This document shows positions 45,534-53,663 of a DNA stretch of 64,000 bases, piece after piece (the first letter of the stretch is position 1; each line of letters opens with the position of its first letter). Origin of the DNA: Rhizobium sp. Root1203 (GTDB taxonomy: Bacteria; Pseudomonadota; Alphaproteobacteria; Rhizobiales; Rhizobiaceae); assembly GCF_001424945.1 (NCBI RefSeq), contig NZ_LMCW01000012.1:388373-452372 (forward strand), written 5' to 3'. Below the pieces are notes generated by a model. The model saw only the letters and a program-made list of their open reading frames with translations, did not search any database and had not been told where the DNA came from. Both the position numbers and the translations under genes were made by a program.

Positions 45534-45610
45534 TGGTTGCGGAGGCTGGATTTGAACCAGCGACCAATAGGTTATGAGCCTAATGCGCTACCGGGCTGCG
45601 CTACTCCGCG
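45534..45610 (-). tRNA. Initiator-like tRNA-Met, anticodon CAU
   Basis: This is a 77-nt cloverleaf with encoded CCA (CCA at 45536-45534). The acceptor stem has six pairs plus a C1xA72 mismatch, the hallmark of initiator tRNA. The anticodon loop is CTCATAA. The anticodon stem has A29-U41, G30-C40 and G31-C39, as in alphaproteobacterial initiators, with an unpaired 27-43. The D stem, however, has C11-G24, an elongator-type pair. TTGACA at 45654-45649 is a possible promoter -35. It lies inside the phage, between the CsrA-like and TAXI genes. Confidence 0.9.
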
Positions 45611-45726
45611 TCAGTCGATATGCTGAGAAGAAGGAGCGCTAGGATTTTTGTCAACAGGCTGAAATCAAGCCTGCGATGTTCCACACAGCGATGGAAGGAC
45701 CGGGCACTCTTGCGCCCTCGTGTCCG

Positions 45727-45903
45727 CTATTTCACTTGCAACAACTCACGGCCTGCCCCCGGCAACGGGAGCAACTTAACTTCTTGGTCTGCCTTTACGT
45801 CGAACGCGAGATGGGCGCAGCGGCCACTCTTTTCCTTGAGGACGATTGTCCCGACACCCGGAATTTCGACGGTCTGTCCGATCTTTACCGTGAGATGGAG
45901 CAA
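45727..45903 (-). CDS. CsrA-like small RNA-binding protein candidate
   Basis: This 58-residue protein starts at TTG 45903, with GTGAGG upstream. It reads LTVKIGQTVEIPGVGTIVLK then EKSGRCAHLAFDVKADQEVK, which follows the CsrA pattern L-T-x-K-x-G-x-T-x-x-I ... S-G ... A-x-x-E-V. The usual RGD/HRE-type RNA-contact end is changed. CsrA proteins bind GGA motifs in mRNA leaders to control translation. It is the gene after the scaffold protein and just upstream of the tRNA. Confidence 0.6.
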   Translation of the reverse strand: MLHLTVKIGQTVEIPGVGTIVLKEKSGRCAHLAFDVKADQEVKLLPLPGAGRELLQVK

Positions 45904-45910
45904 TTGAGCC

Positions 45911-46837
45911 TCACTGAGCCAAGTACTGTTCGCGCTTGGCTTCTGGGAGGGCGGCGAGCGCCTTCTCGTATGCCAACGAGTCATTCTTGGCGAGAGCACG
46001 GTCGAGGTGGGCGAATTCGCCCCCATCGTCAGTGTCGGTCGGATCGGCAGCCGGGATATGTGCCAGCGTGGGCGGTGGATCACCCCGCTTTTTGGTTGGC
46101 TTTGTCGTCTCGGTCTGTTTTCCCTTGCCGGCGCCTGGCACCGTATCCGTCTTAAAGGCCGACGTGATTTCACCGGATATCTTGGCGTGTGCCTGCTCAA
46201 GGATCTTCGGATTGAGCGGATTGATTGCCGTAGACTGGAGCGCCTTCACCTCGGCGTCGAGTGCATTACGCAGAAACTCAGATCGAGCGTATTCCGGATG
46301 ATCGCTCATGAACGCTGGAACGTCACGACCAACCCAGTTCTCGATCGCTGTGGTTCGGGCAACCTGGGCGCTGATCTGGCGCGTCTTGAGCTCGTCCGCC
46401 TGATCTTCGAGGGGGGCGAGAGCCTCGTTGTACTCTTTCGCGGTTAGCTCGCCCTCGTCGAACTTTTCGGCAAGCGCGGCGCGCTGATCCTTGATGTCCT
46501 TCATTTTGGCCGTGAGGTCAGCGGGGAGGATCCAGCTTGGCGCCCGTTCCTCGGGTTCGTCTACAGGCTCAACCGGCTTAGCGGCTTCGGCTGCAGCAGC
46601 TGCCGCGGCTGCGTCGGCGGCTTTTGGGTCAGGCGTTGCGACAGCAGCGGCGGCGGCATCGGCAGCATCATCAGCGTCATCGCCTTCCGCAGCAGCGGCA
46701 ACGTCAGCGGTTGTCGTGTCCTCGGAGCCTTCGTCGCCTTCCTCAGCGTCTCCGTCCTCGTTGATCTCTTCGAGGTAACCCTCGCGTTCCTCATCGGTGA
46801 GCTGCGCGAGCTCTTCTTCTGTCAGTCTCGGGTTCAT
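45911..46837 (-). CDS. Putative capsid scaffolding protein
   Basis: This 308-residue protein has an acidic, Ala-rich disordered N-terminal third (long Ala/Asp/Glu runs). Coiled-coil segments (MKDIKDQRAALAEKFDEGEL) and a mixed C-terminal region follow. The composition and its place directly after the portal gene match scaffolding proteins of podoviruses. The capsid gene it should serve is 33 kb away on the opposite strand. The start is 15 nt after the portal stop. Confidence 0.75.
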   Translation of the reverse strand: MNPRLTEEELAQLTDEEREGYLEEINEDGDAEEGDEGSEDTTTADVAAAAEGDDADDAADAAAAAVATPDPKAADAAAAAAAAEAAKPVEPVDEPEERAPSWILPADLTAKMKDIKDQRAALAEKFDEGELTAKEYNEALAPLEDQADELKTRQISAQVARTTAIENWVGRDVPAFMSDHPEYARSEFLRNALDAEVKALQSTAINPLNPKILEQAHAKISGEITSAFKTDTVPGAGKGKQTETTKPTKKRGDPPPTLAHIPAADPTDTDDGGEFAHLDRALAKNDSLAYEKALAALPEAKREQYLAQ

Positions 46838-46852
46838 ATTTCGCCCTCTCGG

Positions 46853-49138
46853 TTAACCCAACCCAATTTGGGCTGGCTCGTTACCCGCCGGTGCGGCTGC
46901 CCCGGGCGGTATCTGCTGTTGTGGTGGTTGCTGCGCCGCCGCGGCGGCCTGTTGCTGCGCAGCGGCTTCCGCCAGTGCGCGCAGATTGCTCTCCTGCTCG
47001 GTGCGGGACATGAATCCCGCTTCGTGCAGCATGTGGTCCGCGACGTCAGCAAGTGCCGGCGCGATCGCAACCTTGCTGGCTGCATCGAGGGCGGTGCTCT
47101 GAGCGTTGATGTTGGTCGCTGCTATCTTGGCTTCGACTTCCTTCGCGATCGCCTGGCTCTTCGCCGCGTCCGCCTCGGCCTTCACTGCATCGGCGAGAAG
47201 CTTGCGAAGCTGAGCCATGATGGTCTCAGACTGAAGCTGCTGCTGCTGGGCCTTTGCCTGGGCCTGGGCCTGCTGTTCCGGATCGTTCTCTTCTGCATCC
47301 GGGTCCACCATTCCAGTGACTTGGCGGATTCGCTTCACAAGCTCCTCACCTTGCGGAAGGTCCATGCTCTCGACGATGAGATCGAGGGAAACGACGGCAA
47401 CCTGCGGCGCCACCGGTGCCAGCTTGCCCAGCAGCTCGAGGAGCTTGTCGACCTGCGCCTGACGGACGGTCGCGCGCCAATCGTCCTCTGAAATGACGAA
47501 ATCGGCTTTGGTGCGGATGATGTCGTTCTCGGGCAAGCCGTCGTTGATATCGATCCATTCCGGCCGACCGCGCTTGTTCGTGATCCGGAATTGCTTCTTC
47601 TGATCCATGAACTGTTCGGTGAGCGACAGCTTCTTCTCACCGCGGATCTGCTGCGCCAGACGATGGTTATCGAACAGTCCGGAAGTTGCGAGCTGGCCCT
47701 GTGCCTGCCTCGCCTCGATTGCCACGCCGGATACTGCGTTCGTCGATCGACCAAGGTTCTCATCCGTGACGCCGCCGACCTGCTGCAGCATCTGGATATT
47801 CCGGGACATGAGCTCGAGGTGCCACTGGGAAAGCTCGCGGTCCGCATTGAGCTCGAAGCGCTTGCCCGACGCTACGACGAACACGGCGTCTGGACGCGCC
47901 GCTTCTTCGGCCAGCTCGGTCACATCGTCGACCGCACCATCCTCCATGATGATCTTGTTGGACGAGAGGATGTGCAGCGCCTTGCTGGCGCGCTTGTTGA
48001 TATCGGTCTGGATGTCGCGAACATTGCGCACCAAGCCGTATGGCATGCCGTCGCGGCCGCGGCGTTTGTACCAGATCGGCGTGAACGGGTACTTGTTGTG
48101 CCGGTAGGGAGATGGCGAGAGCCAGAGCATGCCGGCAGATGTGAAGAGCGCGACATAAGTCCGCATCATCACCTTCTTTACGACTTCGGCCTCGCCATTC
48201 TCCACCTCGTCGGCGTGACCGGGCGAAAACTCGTCGAAGATTTCACCGGAGAAGACGCCGCCACGCATGCGTTCGGTCTCAACCGGCATGCGGAACCACA
48301 GTTCGAAGATGCGCAGACGGTTCCGGCGATAGCCCGTCACCCGGTCGCTGGTGTAACCGCTGTCCCCACGGCCCTGATTTTCGAGCTCGATCTGATCCAT
48401 GGGGTAATCGCCATAGGCATCGAGCATCGCGAAGTTGTCGGCGTCATCGACTGATCGCTTGAGCATGGCCTTGCGCTTTGGGAAGGTCGCGATGGCGACG
48501 TCGAGGTCTACCCACTTCGAGCGGCCGACATAGCGCCCGTCCTCGATATCAAGCTGGGTGGCCGTGCTATCCCACAGCATGTTCCGCCAGTTTTCATAGC
48601 GGGCATAGATCGGCTCTCCTTCTTCGTCACCCTGCCAGCCGTCTTCCATCCAGCCTATGCCCACCTTGGCGCCATCGGCAAAAGCGCGACTGACCTCGAA
48701 GGGTTCGCGGTTCACGTCGGAAAGGTATTTCAGGAGTTCCGTCTTCTTTTCGGCTGGCTTGCCGTCTTCCTTGCGCCGCGGGAGCACGCTGAAGTCGGTC
48801 CGCGCATTCTTCTCGGTACCGATGACCCAATCGACAGTCGTCGCTGTGACGTTGAAGACGAGCGGCACCTGGCCACGATCGCGAAGCGTCTGGGCGTCGT
48901 CTTCGCTCCACTGGATGCTGTCGTAGACATCCTCATCGATGGCCATGTCGATGCGGTTCGCCGCCTGCCGATCGACCTCACGCTGCCAGATGTCGAGAAG
49001 ACGCAGATGAAGCCGCGTCATCGCACTGCTGTCGAGCTTGTTGCCCGCAACCTGCCTCACCGGCGCCGGCGTGTCCGGAATCGGGGACTTGTATTTCTTC
49101 TTTCGGACGGAGCCGTCATCCGCCTGAAGGTCAAACAT
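46853..49138 (-). CDS. Portal protein
   Basis: This 761-residue protein has the size and features of P22/N4-like portal proteins: LRLLDIWQREVDRQAANRID, VPLVFNVTATTVDWVIGTEK, an ARYENWRNMLWDS core motif and RNVRDIQTDINKRASKALHI. The last 150 residues form a Gln/Ala-rich coiled region that would be the barrel or crown. It forms the dodecameric DNA gate and docks the terminase. It starts 8 nt before the end of the upstream small gene. Confidence 0.93.
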   Translation of the reverse strand: MFDLQADDGSVRKKKYKSPIPDTPAPVRQVAGNKLDSSAMTRLHLRLLDIWQREVDRQAANRIDMAIDEDVYDSIQWSEDDAQTLRDRGQVPLVFNVTATTVDWVIGTEKNARTDFSVLPRRKEDGKPAEKKTELLKYLSDVNREPFEVSRAFADGAKVGIGWMEDGWQGDEEGEPIYARYENWRNMLWDSTATQLDIEDGRYVGRSKWVDLDVAIATFPKRKAMLKRSVDDADNFAMLDAYGDYPMDQIELENQGRGDSGYTSDRVTGYRRNRLRIFELWFRMPVETERMRGGVFSGEIFDEFSPGHADEVENGEAEVVKKVMMRTYVALFTSAGMLWLSPSPYRHNKYPFTPIWYKRRGRDGMPYGLVRNVRDIQTDINKRASKALHILSSNKIIMEDGAVDDVTELAEEAARPDAVFVVASGKRFELNADRELSQWHLELMSRNIQMLQQVGGVTDENLGRSTNAVSGVAIEARQAQGQLATSGLFDNHRLAQQIRGEKKLSLTEQFMDQKKQFRITNKRGRPEWIDINDGLPENDIIRTKADFVISEDDWRATVRQAQVDKLLELLGKLAPVAPQVAVVSLDLIVESMDLPQGEELVKRIRQVTGMVDPDAEENDPEQQAQAQAKAQQQQLQSETIMAQLRKLLADAVKAEADAAKSQAIAKEVEAKIAATNINAQSTALDAASKVAIAPALADVADHMLHEAGFMSRTEQESNLRALAEAAAQQQAAAAAQQPPQQQIPPGAAAPAGNEPAQIGLG

Positions 49139-49559
49139 CCTTCATCTCCGTTTCCACAGTCCTACCGGTGCTGTGATCAATCAGGACCGCTTCCGCGACC
49201 GTCGGTGTTTCGAGTGGCTGGTATGGAGGGATCGACAGGAGATCGCCGAGCATGTCGTTCACGAACATCGCGAGGCGAATGATCGTGCTCTTGTCATGAA
49301 TCGAAAGCTGAAGGGCTTGGGCGAACAGGAACGCAGTGCGGGCGGCTTCCGCGGGATCGCCAATCTCCTCAGACCAGATCCACGCGCGGTTCTGGGTGAC
49401 CACACACGGTATCAGCCTGTCGTCTAATTCGCTGCCCGTCCGAATTAGAACCATGCACGGGCGAAAACTTTCGTCTCGCCTAAGCCATGTTCCGATAGCG
49501 GTAATTGGGCCTCGGGTTTTTGTCCATGCCCTGTGATCTAGGTCGATTGCGTGGCTCAA
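49131..49559 (-). CDS. Hypothetical protein between terminase and portal
   Basis: This 142-residue soluble protein has no recognised family. Stretches such as MVLIRTGSELDDRLIPCVVT and AFLFAQALQLSIHDKSTIIR suggest an alpha/beta fold. It overlaps the portal gene start by 8 nt, so the two are translated together. A packaging- or connector-related role would fit its place, but nothing in the sequence proves this. Confidence 0.62.
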   Translation of the reverse strand: MSHAIDLDHRAWTKTRGPITAIGTWLRRDESFRPCMVLIRTGSELDDRLIPCVVTQNRAWIWSEEIGDPAEAARTAFLFAQALQLSIHDKSTIIRLAMFVNDMLGDLLSIPPYQPLETPTVAEAVLIDHSTGRTVETEMKDV

Positions 49560-49616
49560 AGTTGTCCTCCTGAAAGATGGAGGACGTCTTGCCCAATGGT
49601 GAAAACTGGCTGGAGA

Positions 49617-51161
49617 TCATGCTGCCAACCCTGATCTGTTGGCACGCCGCGGCCGTGTCGTGGTGCCGCCATGCACTGTGAGGCGACGGACATCGTCACG
49701 TGCCTGCGCCTTCTGTCGCAAAGCGTCGGCGGCATGCTGGTGCCCATTCTTCATCGGGTACTCAGTCCACACCTGCATACTGTCGTTCCACTGCTTGCGG
49801 TAGTTTTCGAGGTGAATGATGCCGGGGGCGCATTTGACCTCGTCGAAGAAGTATCCGGAGAAGTCCTCGCGCAGCGCCTGGATACCAACGTTGACGAGAT
49901 CAGTGACGCGCGGCACGATCTGGATATTCTTGAGACCCAGTGCTTGGAGCATGTCCCTCGGGGTCTCAAGGGCCATCGTGCCCGGCCTGCGCTGATCGCC
50001 GTCGTGAGGGAGGAAGTGATGCCCCCACACATACCCACGCTTCTGCAGCTCGGCGACGACGAACGAATACGCCTCGTCGCTGCACTCGAAATAGTCGATG
50101 AAGTGATCTGCTTGGCCGACGGCTTGGTGGAACCAGATGGCGATGTCATCGGCCACGCCCAAGTCCCAGAACGTGTTTACGGGAATGCCGGTCCGATATG
50201 GAACCTTGCCGATGCGATCTTCCAGGCGGGCGCGCTGCAATTGCTTGCGGAGCCAGACGCCTTCCGTCGAGACCTTGAACGCTTCTTCCAGTGTCGTCGG
50301 GTACTCCGACCACATCTTTTCATTGTCGTCGCCGAATGTGCCGCGCCGGGTGGCGATGTACCAGGCGCGCTTGCGCATCGACAATGGGCGCTTGATCTCG
50401 CGTTCCATGCGGTCGAAATAGTCGTGGTCGCGGGCATCGATGAAGATGCCTTCGGGCTCGATCTCGTACTCGTCGGCATCCCACCACGACGCGAAGTGCA
50501 GGCGATACTCAAGCTTGGACAGCTTCTTGCCGGATTCGGCGTTGTTCTGCGCCTCGATCACCCGCTTGTAGTAGTCGCCGTCCCTGCCCTTCGAGGTCGA
50601 CTCGATGAAGATCATGCCCTGCTCGGCCGCCGGCAATGCGCCGGTCACGATCTCCTCGGCTTTCAACGGATTGAAGTAGCAGATGACACCGTACTCAGAG
50701 ACATGCAGCCAGTTCAGCGTGGTGCCGCGCGCTGACGTGGATACGGAGATCGACGAGCCGTTGCTGAACGTCTTCTCGGACACGTTGTCCTTGATGATGC
50801 GGGCGGCGCTCTTGATGAAGTCCGGCAGCCGATCGTAGGCGAACTCGATCTTGTCGCGCATGATCTTCTCGGCGGTCTCGCGGTCCTGGGCGATGACGGC
50901 GGCCGTCTGGTTCTCGACGAAGAGGCAGGCGTCCAACATCATGAGCTGGATCAGGGTGGAGAAACCGCGCTGCCGAGCCTTCGGCACGATGTTCCGGTAC
51001 CAGACCCGCGAGAGGAAGAGCTCCTGCACCTCGTTGGGCGTGAAAAGGACCGTCTTCTTGTTCTTGTCGAGAATGTAATAGAGGTTCCGAATCCGCCATT
51101 GCGGGTCTTTCAAGCTCTCAAGGAGCTGTTCCTCTGTATACCCGCTAAGGTTTTCGTACAT
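49617..51161 (-). CDS. Terminase large subunit
   Basis: This 514-residue DNA-packaging motor has an N-terminal ATPase with a variant Walker A region (VPKARQRGFSTLIQLMMLD) and acidic residues in GMIFIESTSKGRDGDYY. The C-terminal RuvC-like nuclease part shows FWDLGVADDIAIWF, which includes the metal-binding Asp, and ends HAADALR. ATG at 51161 (MYENLSGYTEEQ) overlaps the small subunit gene by 17 nt. The longer frame to 51263 reads shadow sequence. Confidence 0.92.
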   Translation of the reverse strand: MYENLSGYTEEQLLESLKDPQWRIRNLYYILDKNKKTVLFTPNEVQELFLSRVWYRNIVPKARQRGFSTLIQLMMLDACLFVENQTAAVIAQDRETAEKIMRDKIEFAYDRLPDFIKSAARIIKDNVSEKTFSNGSSISVSTSARGTTLNWLHVSEYGVICYFNPLKAEEIVTGALPAAEQGMIFIESTSKGRDGDYYKRVIEAQNNAESGKKLSKLEYRLHFASWWDADEYEIEPEGIFIDARDHDYFDRMEREIKRPLSMRKRAWYIATRRGTFGDDNEKMWSEYPTTLEEAFKVSTEGVWLRKQLQRARLEDRIGKVPYRTGIPVNTFWDLGVADDIAIWFHQAVGQADHFIDYFECSDEAYSFVVAELQKRGYVWGHHFLPHDGDQRRPGTMALETPRDMLQALGLKNIQIVPRVTDLVNVGIQALREDFSGYFFDEVKCAPGIIHLENYRKQWNDSMQVWTEYPMKNGHQHAADALRQKAQARDDVRRLTVHGGTTTRPRRANRSGLAA

Positions 51162-52071
51162 TCGGGTCCTGCTCGTCGTCGACCGGCGTGAAGGCTTTGC
51201 CTTGTGTACCGATCGCAGAATTTGCAGGACCGTCTTGGTCCACGGGTGAAATTGCCCTGCCACCTACCTTCTGAAGGAAGGAGCCGAGCGCGCTATCCTT
51301 TTCTACATCATGTTTGATGTGTCGAACATCCCGCCAGATGCCCGGGCGGCGGTTCTGCAGCCACCACATGCCTGCCTTCACATCTGGCGGCACGTGCTCG
51401 ATGATCTCGACGCGCTGCGCCTCGCCCTCGATGACGACGATCTTCTCGCTGTCGAACGAATAGCCGGTGGCGCGCTTGAACAGGCTATCCTCAACCTTCT
51501 TGTCCGCGGCTTCCTTGCCCAGCTCCAGCGCTGCCCGAAATTCGGGGTGCTCCAGCTTCCAGCGATGAATCGTCCTGATGCTGACTTCGAACGCCTGGCT
51601 GATTTCGAGATCCGTCGCGCCGAGCTCGGCCAGCGTCATGGCGATCGCGATGTTGCGGTCATCCCACTCCGACGGGCGGCCACCGTAGTTGCGCGGGTCC
51701 GGCCGGAAGGCATCGCCGAAATCCGGATGCTCTTCCTTCCACCACTCCATGGTCTCGGCGTCGATGCCGATGACCTCGGCGATATCCTTGTCGGGAACCT
51801 TCGAGAGGAACATCGTTCGCGCGAGGCCGATGAAGTGCTTCTGGAACTTCACCGGCGCCTTCATCTCCGCCTGGGGCTTAACAGCCGCCTTGTTGGCCGC
51901 CTTCGGCTTCCGTGGCTTTGCGAGGCTCTTGGCCTTCGCAGGCGCCTTCGTTGAGTTCGGCGCAACCTTCCCGGCTACTGCTTTCCCACCCTTGGCCGGA
52001 GACTTCGGCTTTAGGGGTGACAAAACCTCGTCGGGCTTGGTCTCAACGGCACTGCGCTTACGTGGGGCCAT
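51145..52071 (-). CDS. Terminase small subunit with lysine/alanine-rich N-terminal tail
   Basis: This 308-residue protein is the probable DNA-recognition subunit of the packaging terminase. Residues about 10-75 are a disordered Lys/Ala/Pro tail (PKSPAKGGKAVAGKVAPNST and similar) resembling histone H1 tails. The rest holds two helix-turn-helix-like units (KDIAEVIGIDAETMEWWKEE and LEISQAFEVSIRTIHRWKLE) and a terminal oligomerisation region. It directly precedes and overlaps the large subunit gene. Its own start shares a base with the upstream stop. Confidence 0.82.
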   Translation of the reverse strand: MAPRKRSAVETKPDEVLSPLKPKSPAKGGKAVAGKVAPNSTKAPAKAKSLAKPRKPKAANKAAVKPQAEMKAPVKFQKHFIGLARTMFLSKVPDKDIAEVIGIDAETMEWWKEEHPDFGDAFRPDPRNYGGRPSEWDDRNIAIAMTLAELGATDLEISQAFEVSIRTIHRWKLEHPEFRAALELGKEAADKKVEDSLFKRATGYSFDSEKIVVIEGEAQRVEIIEHVPPDVKAGMWWLQNRRPGIWRDVRHIKHDVEKDSALGSFLQKVGGRAISPVDQDGPANSAIGTQGKAFTPVDDEQDPNVRKP

Positions 52072-52352
52072 CAGAGTGAGTGCTCCGCCTTTTCGACAAT
52101 GCGAAAGTTGACGCCGCGATACAGAAATGGGCGACCAAGACGAAAATCTGGCAAGTCGCGGTGATGGGTCATGAGAACCTTAGTCACGCCTTCCGCCACC
52201 TTGCTGAGAAACATTTCGGCGCCTCGTCGCGGCAACTCGATTGTCACCGTTGGAGAACCGAGCATGCCCGCTTCGGTAGCAAGGCCAAATGCCATTTCGT
52301 CCAATATGGCAATAGCTCTGTTCGGATTAACCACTTGCTGGCTCCTTTCCAT
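52071..52352 (-). CDS. Hypothetical early protein
   Basis: This 93-residue protein starts at ATG 52352 (MERSQQVVNPNRAIAILDEM), 26 nt inside the end of the upstream gene. It contains a strand-rich middle (GSPTVTIELPRRGAEMFLSK) and ends RPFLYRGVNFRIVEKAE. No family was recognised. Its last base pair is shared with the terminase small subunit start, which links early and packaging genes in one message. Confidence 0.58.
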   Translation of the reverse strand: MERSQQVVNPNRAIAILDEMAFGLATEAGMLGSPTVTIELPRRGAEMFLSKVAEGVTKVLMTHHRDLPDFRLGRPFLYRGVNFRIVEKAEHSL

Positions 52353-52623
52353 GCCCCAGAAGCGCGTGACGAGCAATGCGCTGGAAATCCCGGCATGCTT
52401 CGCGCCACGTCCCATCCGTCATGTGCGTCCACGACGATCCTGTAGGATGGGCGTCGCGAATGCCCTGGAGCGCGAATACCAGCGCTTCGATCTCCGTCGC
52501 CTGTTGGACGATGAGCTCCGCCGCCTTTTCAGCGGTGTCTATCGTGATACTGATCGCGTCCCGGCCGTTGCGCCGAGCGCGGCCCGCCCAGGTCACAAGG
52601 TCGTTGTGGATGCTTCCCATCAT
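52327..52623 (-). CDS. Hypothetical early protein
   Basis: This 98-residue protein is helical in the middle (IDTAEKAAELIVQQATEIEA) with two aromatic motifs (VTWAGRARRNGRD, GTWREACRDFQRIARHALLG). It starts in an ATGATG within the stop of the DUF1376 gene. No family was recognised. It is probably an accessory of the replication region. Confidence 0.58.
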   Translation of the reverse strand: MMGSIHNDLVTWAGRARRNGRDAISITIDTAEKAAELIVQQATEIEALVFALQGIRDAHPTGSSWTHMTDGTWREACRDFQRIARHALLGHGKEPASG

Positions 52624-53240
52624 CCCAACCCCCGCACACGACGCAGGCGATTGGACGCAATCAGGCTCATCATCTCCTGCCTGCCCTTCCCATCCCCATT
52701 CAAAGCCCGAATGAGCCGGTCACTGGTGGTCAACGACGATAGTGGTGGGCGGCTGAAGTCGATCTCGCCCTCTGGTGCCACACCCACTGACGGAGAAGAA
52801 TTACTTATATATGGCTCTGGCTCTGGTATTACAGAGCTATTGCGCTGCATTTGCTCTTCGCCGTCACTGATTTTGTTGCGAAATCTGGCGTTGTCGCCGT
52901 CATCTCGCCTTGGTTTCATCGCGCTTTCAGCTCGTTTTCGCGAGATTTTCAGCGCGTTTTCTATTTCGGTCTCGCAACGATGGTTGCTGATTTGGCCCTG
53001 CGAATTGATGAAAATCTTCCGCATGGTGAGCAGATCGGACAGCAACGCCCGCACCTTCCGAAGCGAGCAATTGAGCTGACCGGACAACCAACGCTCGTTG
53101 TTGTCGATCGGCCCCCCAGCGTCATAGATGAGGTCAAGAATGGTCGTGTAGGCGCCACGCTGCTCAAGATCGAGCTTTGTGTAACCCTGCAGCGCATCAC
53201 CGTGGTACCGGCGATGGTAGGGCATGGTTCTACGGCTCAT
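52620..53240 (-). CDS. DUF1376-type replication-region protein
   Basis: This 206-residue protein starts MSRRTMPYHRRYHGDALQGY. The N-terminal domain fits DUF1376 (YdaU-like): YTKLDLEQRGAYTTILDLIYDAGGPI, NNERWLSGQLNCSLRKVRAL and LLTMRKIFI. Members are found in phage replication modules and look like winged-helix initiator or loader proteins. The C-terminal half is low in structure with a Ser/Pro-rich linker. Starts at 53240 and 53225 are both possible. Confidence 0.78.
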   Translation of the reverse strand: MSRRTMPYHRRYHGDALQGYTKLDLEQRGAYTTILDLIYDAGGPIDNNERWLSGQLNCSLRKVRALLSDLLTMRKIFINSQGQISNHRCETEIENALKISRKRAESAMKPRRDDGDNARFRNKISDGEEQMQRNSSVIPEPEPYISNSSPSVGVAPEGEIDFSRPPLSSLTTSDRLIRALNGDGKGRQEMMSLIASNRLRRVRGLG

Positions 53241-53320
53241 GCTGTCGCCTCGTGCAATGGAACTTGAAACATTCTCGGGCGTTGATTCCTGGCCTTTTCT
53301 CCGCTTGAAGGAATGGAGCA

Positions 53321-53629
53321 ATGGACCTTAAAACGTGGAAACACGCCGTTGTCTTTCAAACGCATTCGCTCGGAACGATACACACCGTTAAAAACACCAA
53401 GGCGGCGGCGGAATGGCTGCTTCTCTACTGGCCGCTGTCGCAGGGGGATGACCATAGTGCTGCGATGGAGGCGTGCCTTCGAGTACTTGAGGGCAGCGCG
53501 CCGGTAGAGGTCGCGCGCGAAGCCTTCATCGATGCCTGTAAGGAAGCCGATATCTTTGTGCTGTCTGCGACCTTCCAGAAAACTCGCAGACAGCAGAACG
53601 CGGCGGTGAATAACCGCTCTTCCAATTGA
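53321..53629 (+). CDS. DUF982 family protein
   Basis: This 102-residue protein matches DUF982, a family concentrated in Rhizobiales. It has HTVKNTKAAAEWLLLYWPLSQGDDHSAAMEACLRVLEG followed by AREAFIDACKEADIFVL. The role of the family is unknown. It is the only rightward gene in a long leftward early block and so has its own promoter, a typical moron arrangement. The ATG at 53321 is preceded by AAGGAATGGAG. Confidence 0.85.
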   Translation: MDLKTWKHAVVFQTHSLGTIHTVKNTKAAAEWLLLYWPLSQGDDHSAAMEACLRVLEGSAPVEVAREAFIDACKEADIFVLSATFQKTRRQQNAAVNNRSSN

Positions 53630-53663
53630 AAGAGTATGCGCCCACAGGATCATATTGCGCGCC

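Noticed and set aside
45534..45610. The tRNA as the chromosomal attachment site of the prophage
   Set aside because: Phage structural and regulatory genes lie on both sides of it in continuous operons, so it is internal to the phage and not at a boundary.
46561..46794. Other-frame readings of the Ala-rich region of the scaffold gene as separate proteins
   Set aside because: The GC-rich low-complexity stretch stays open in several frames. Only the frame beginning at 46837 is continuous with the structured C-terminal part and fits the operon.
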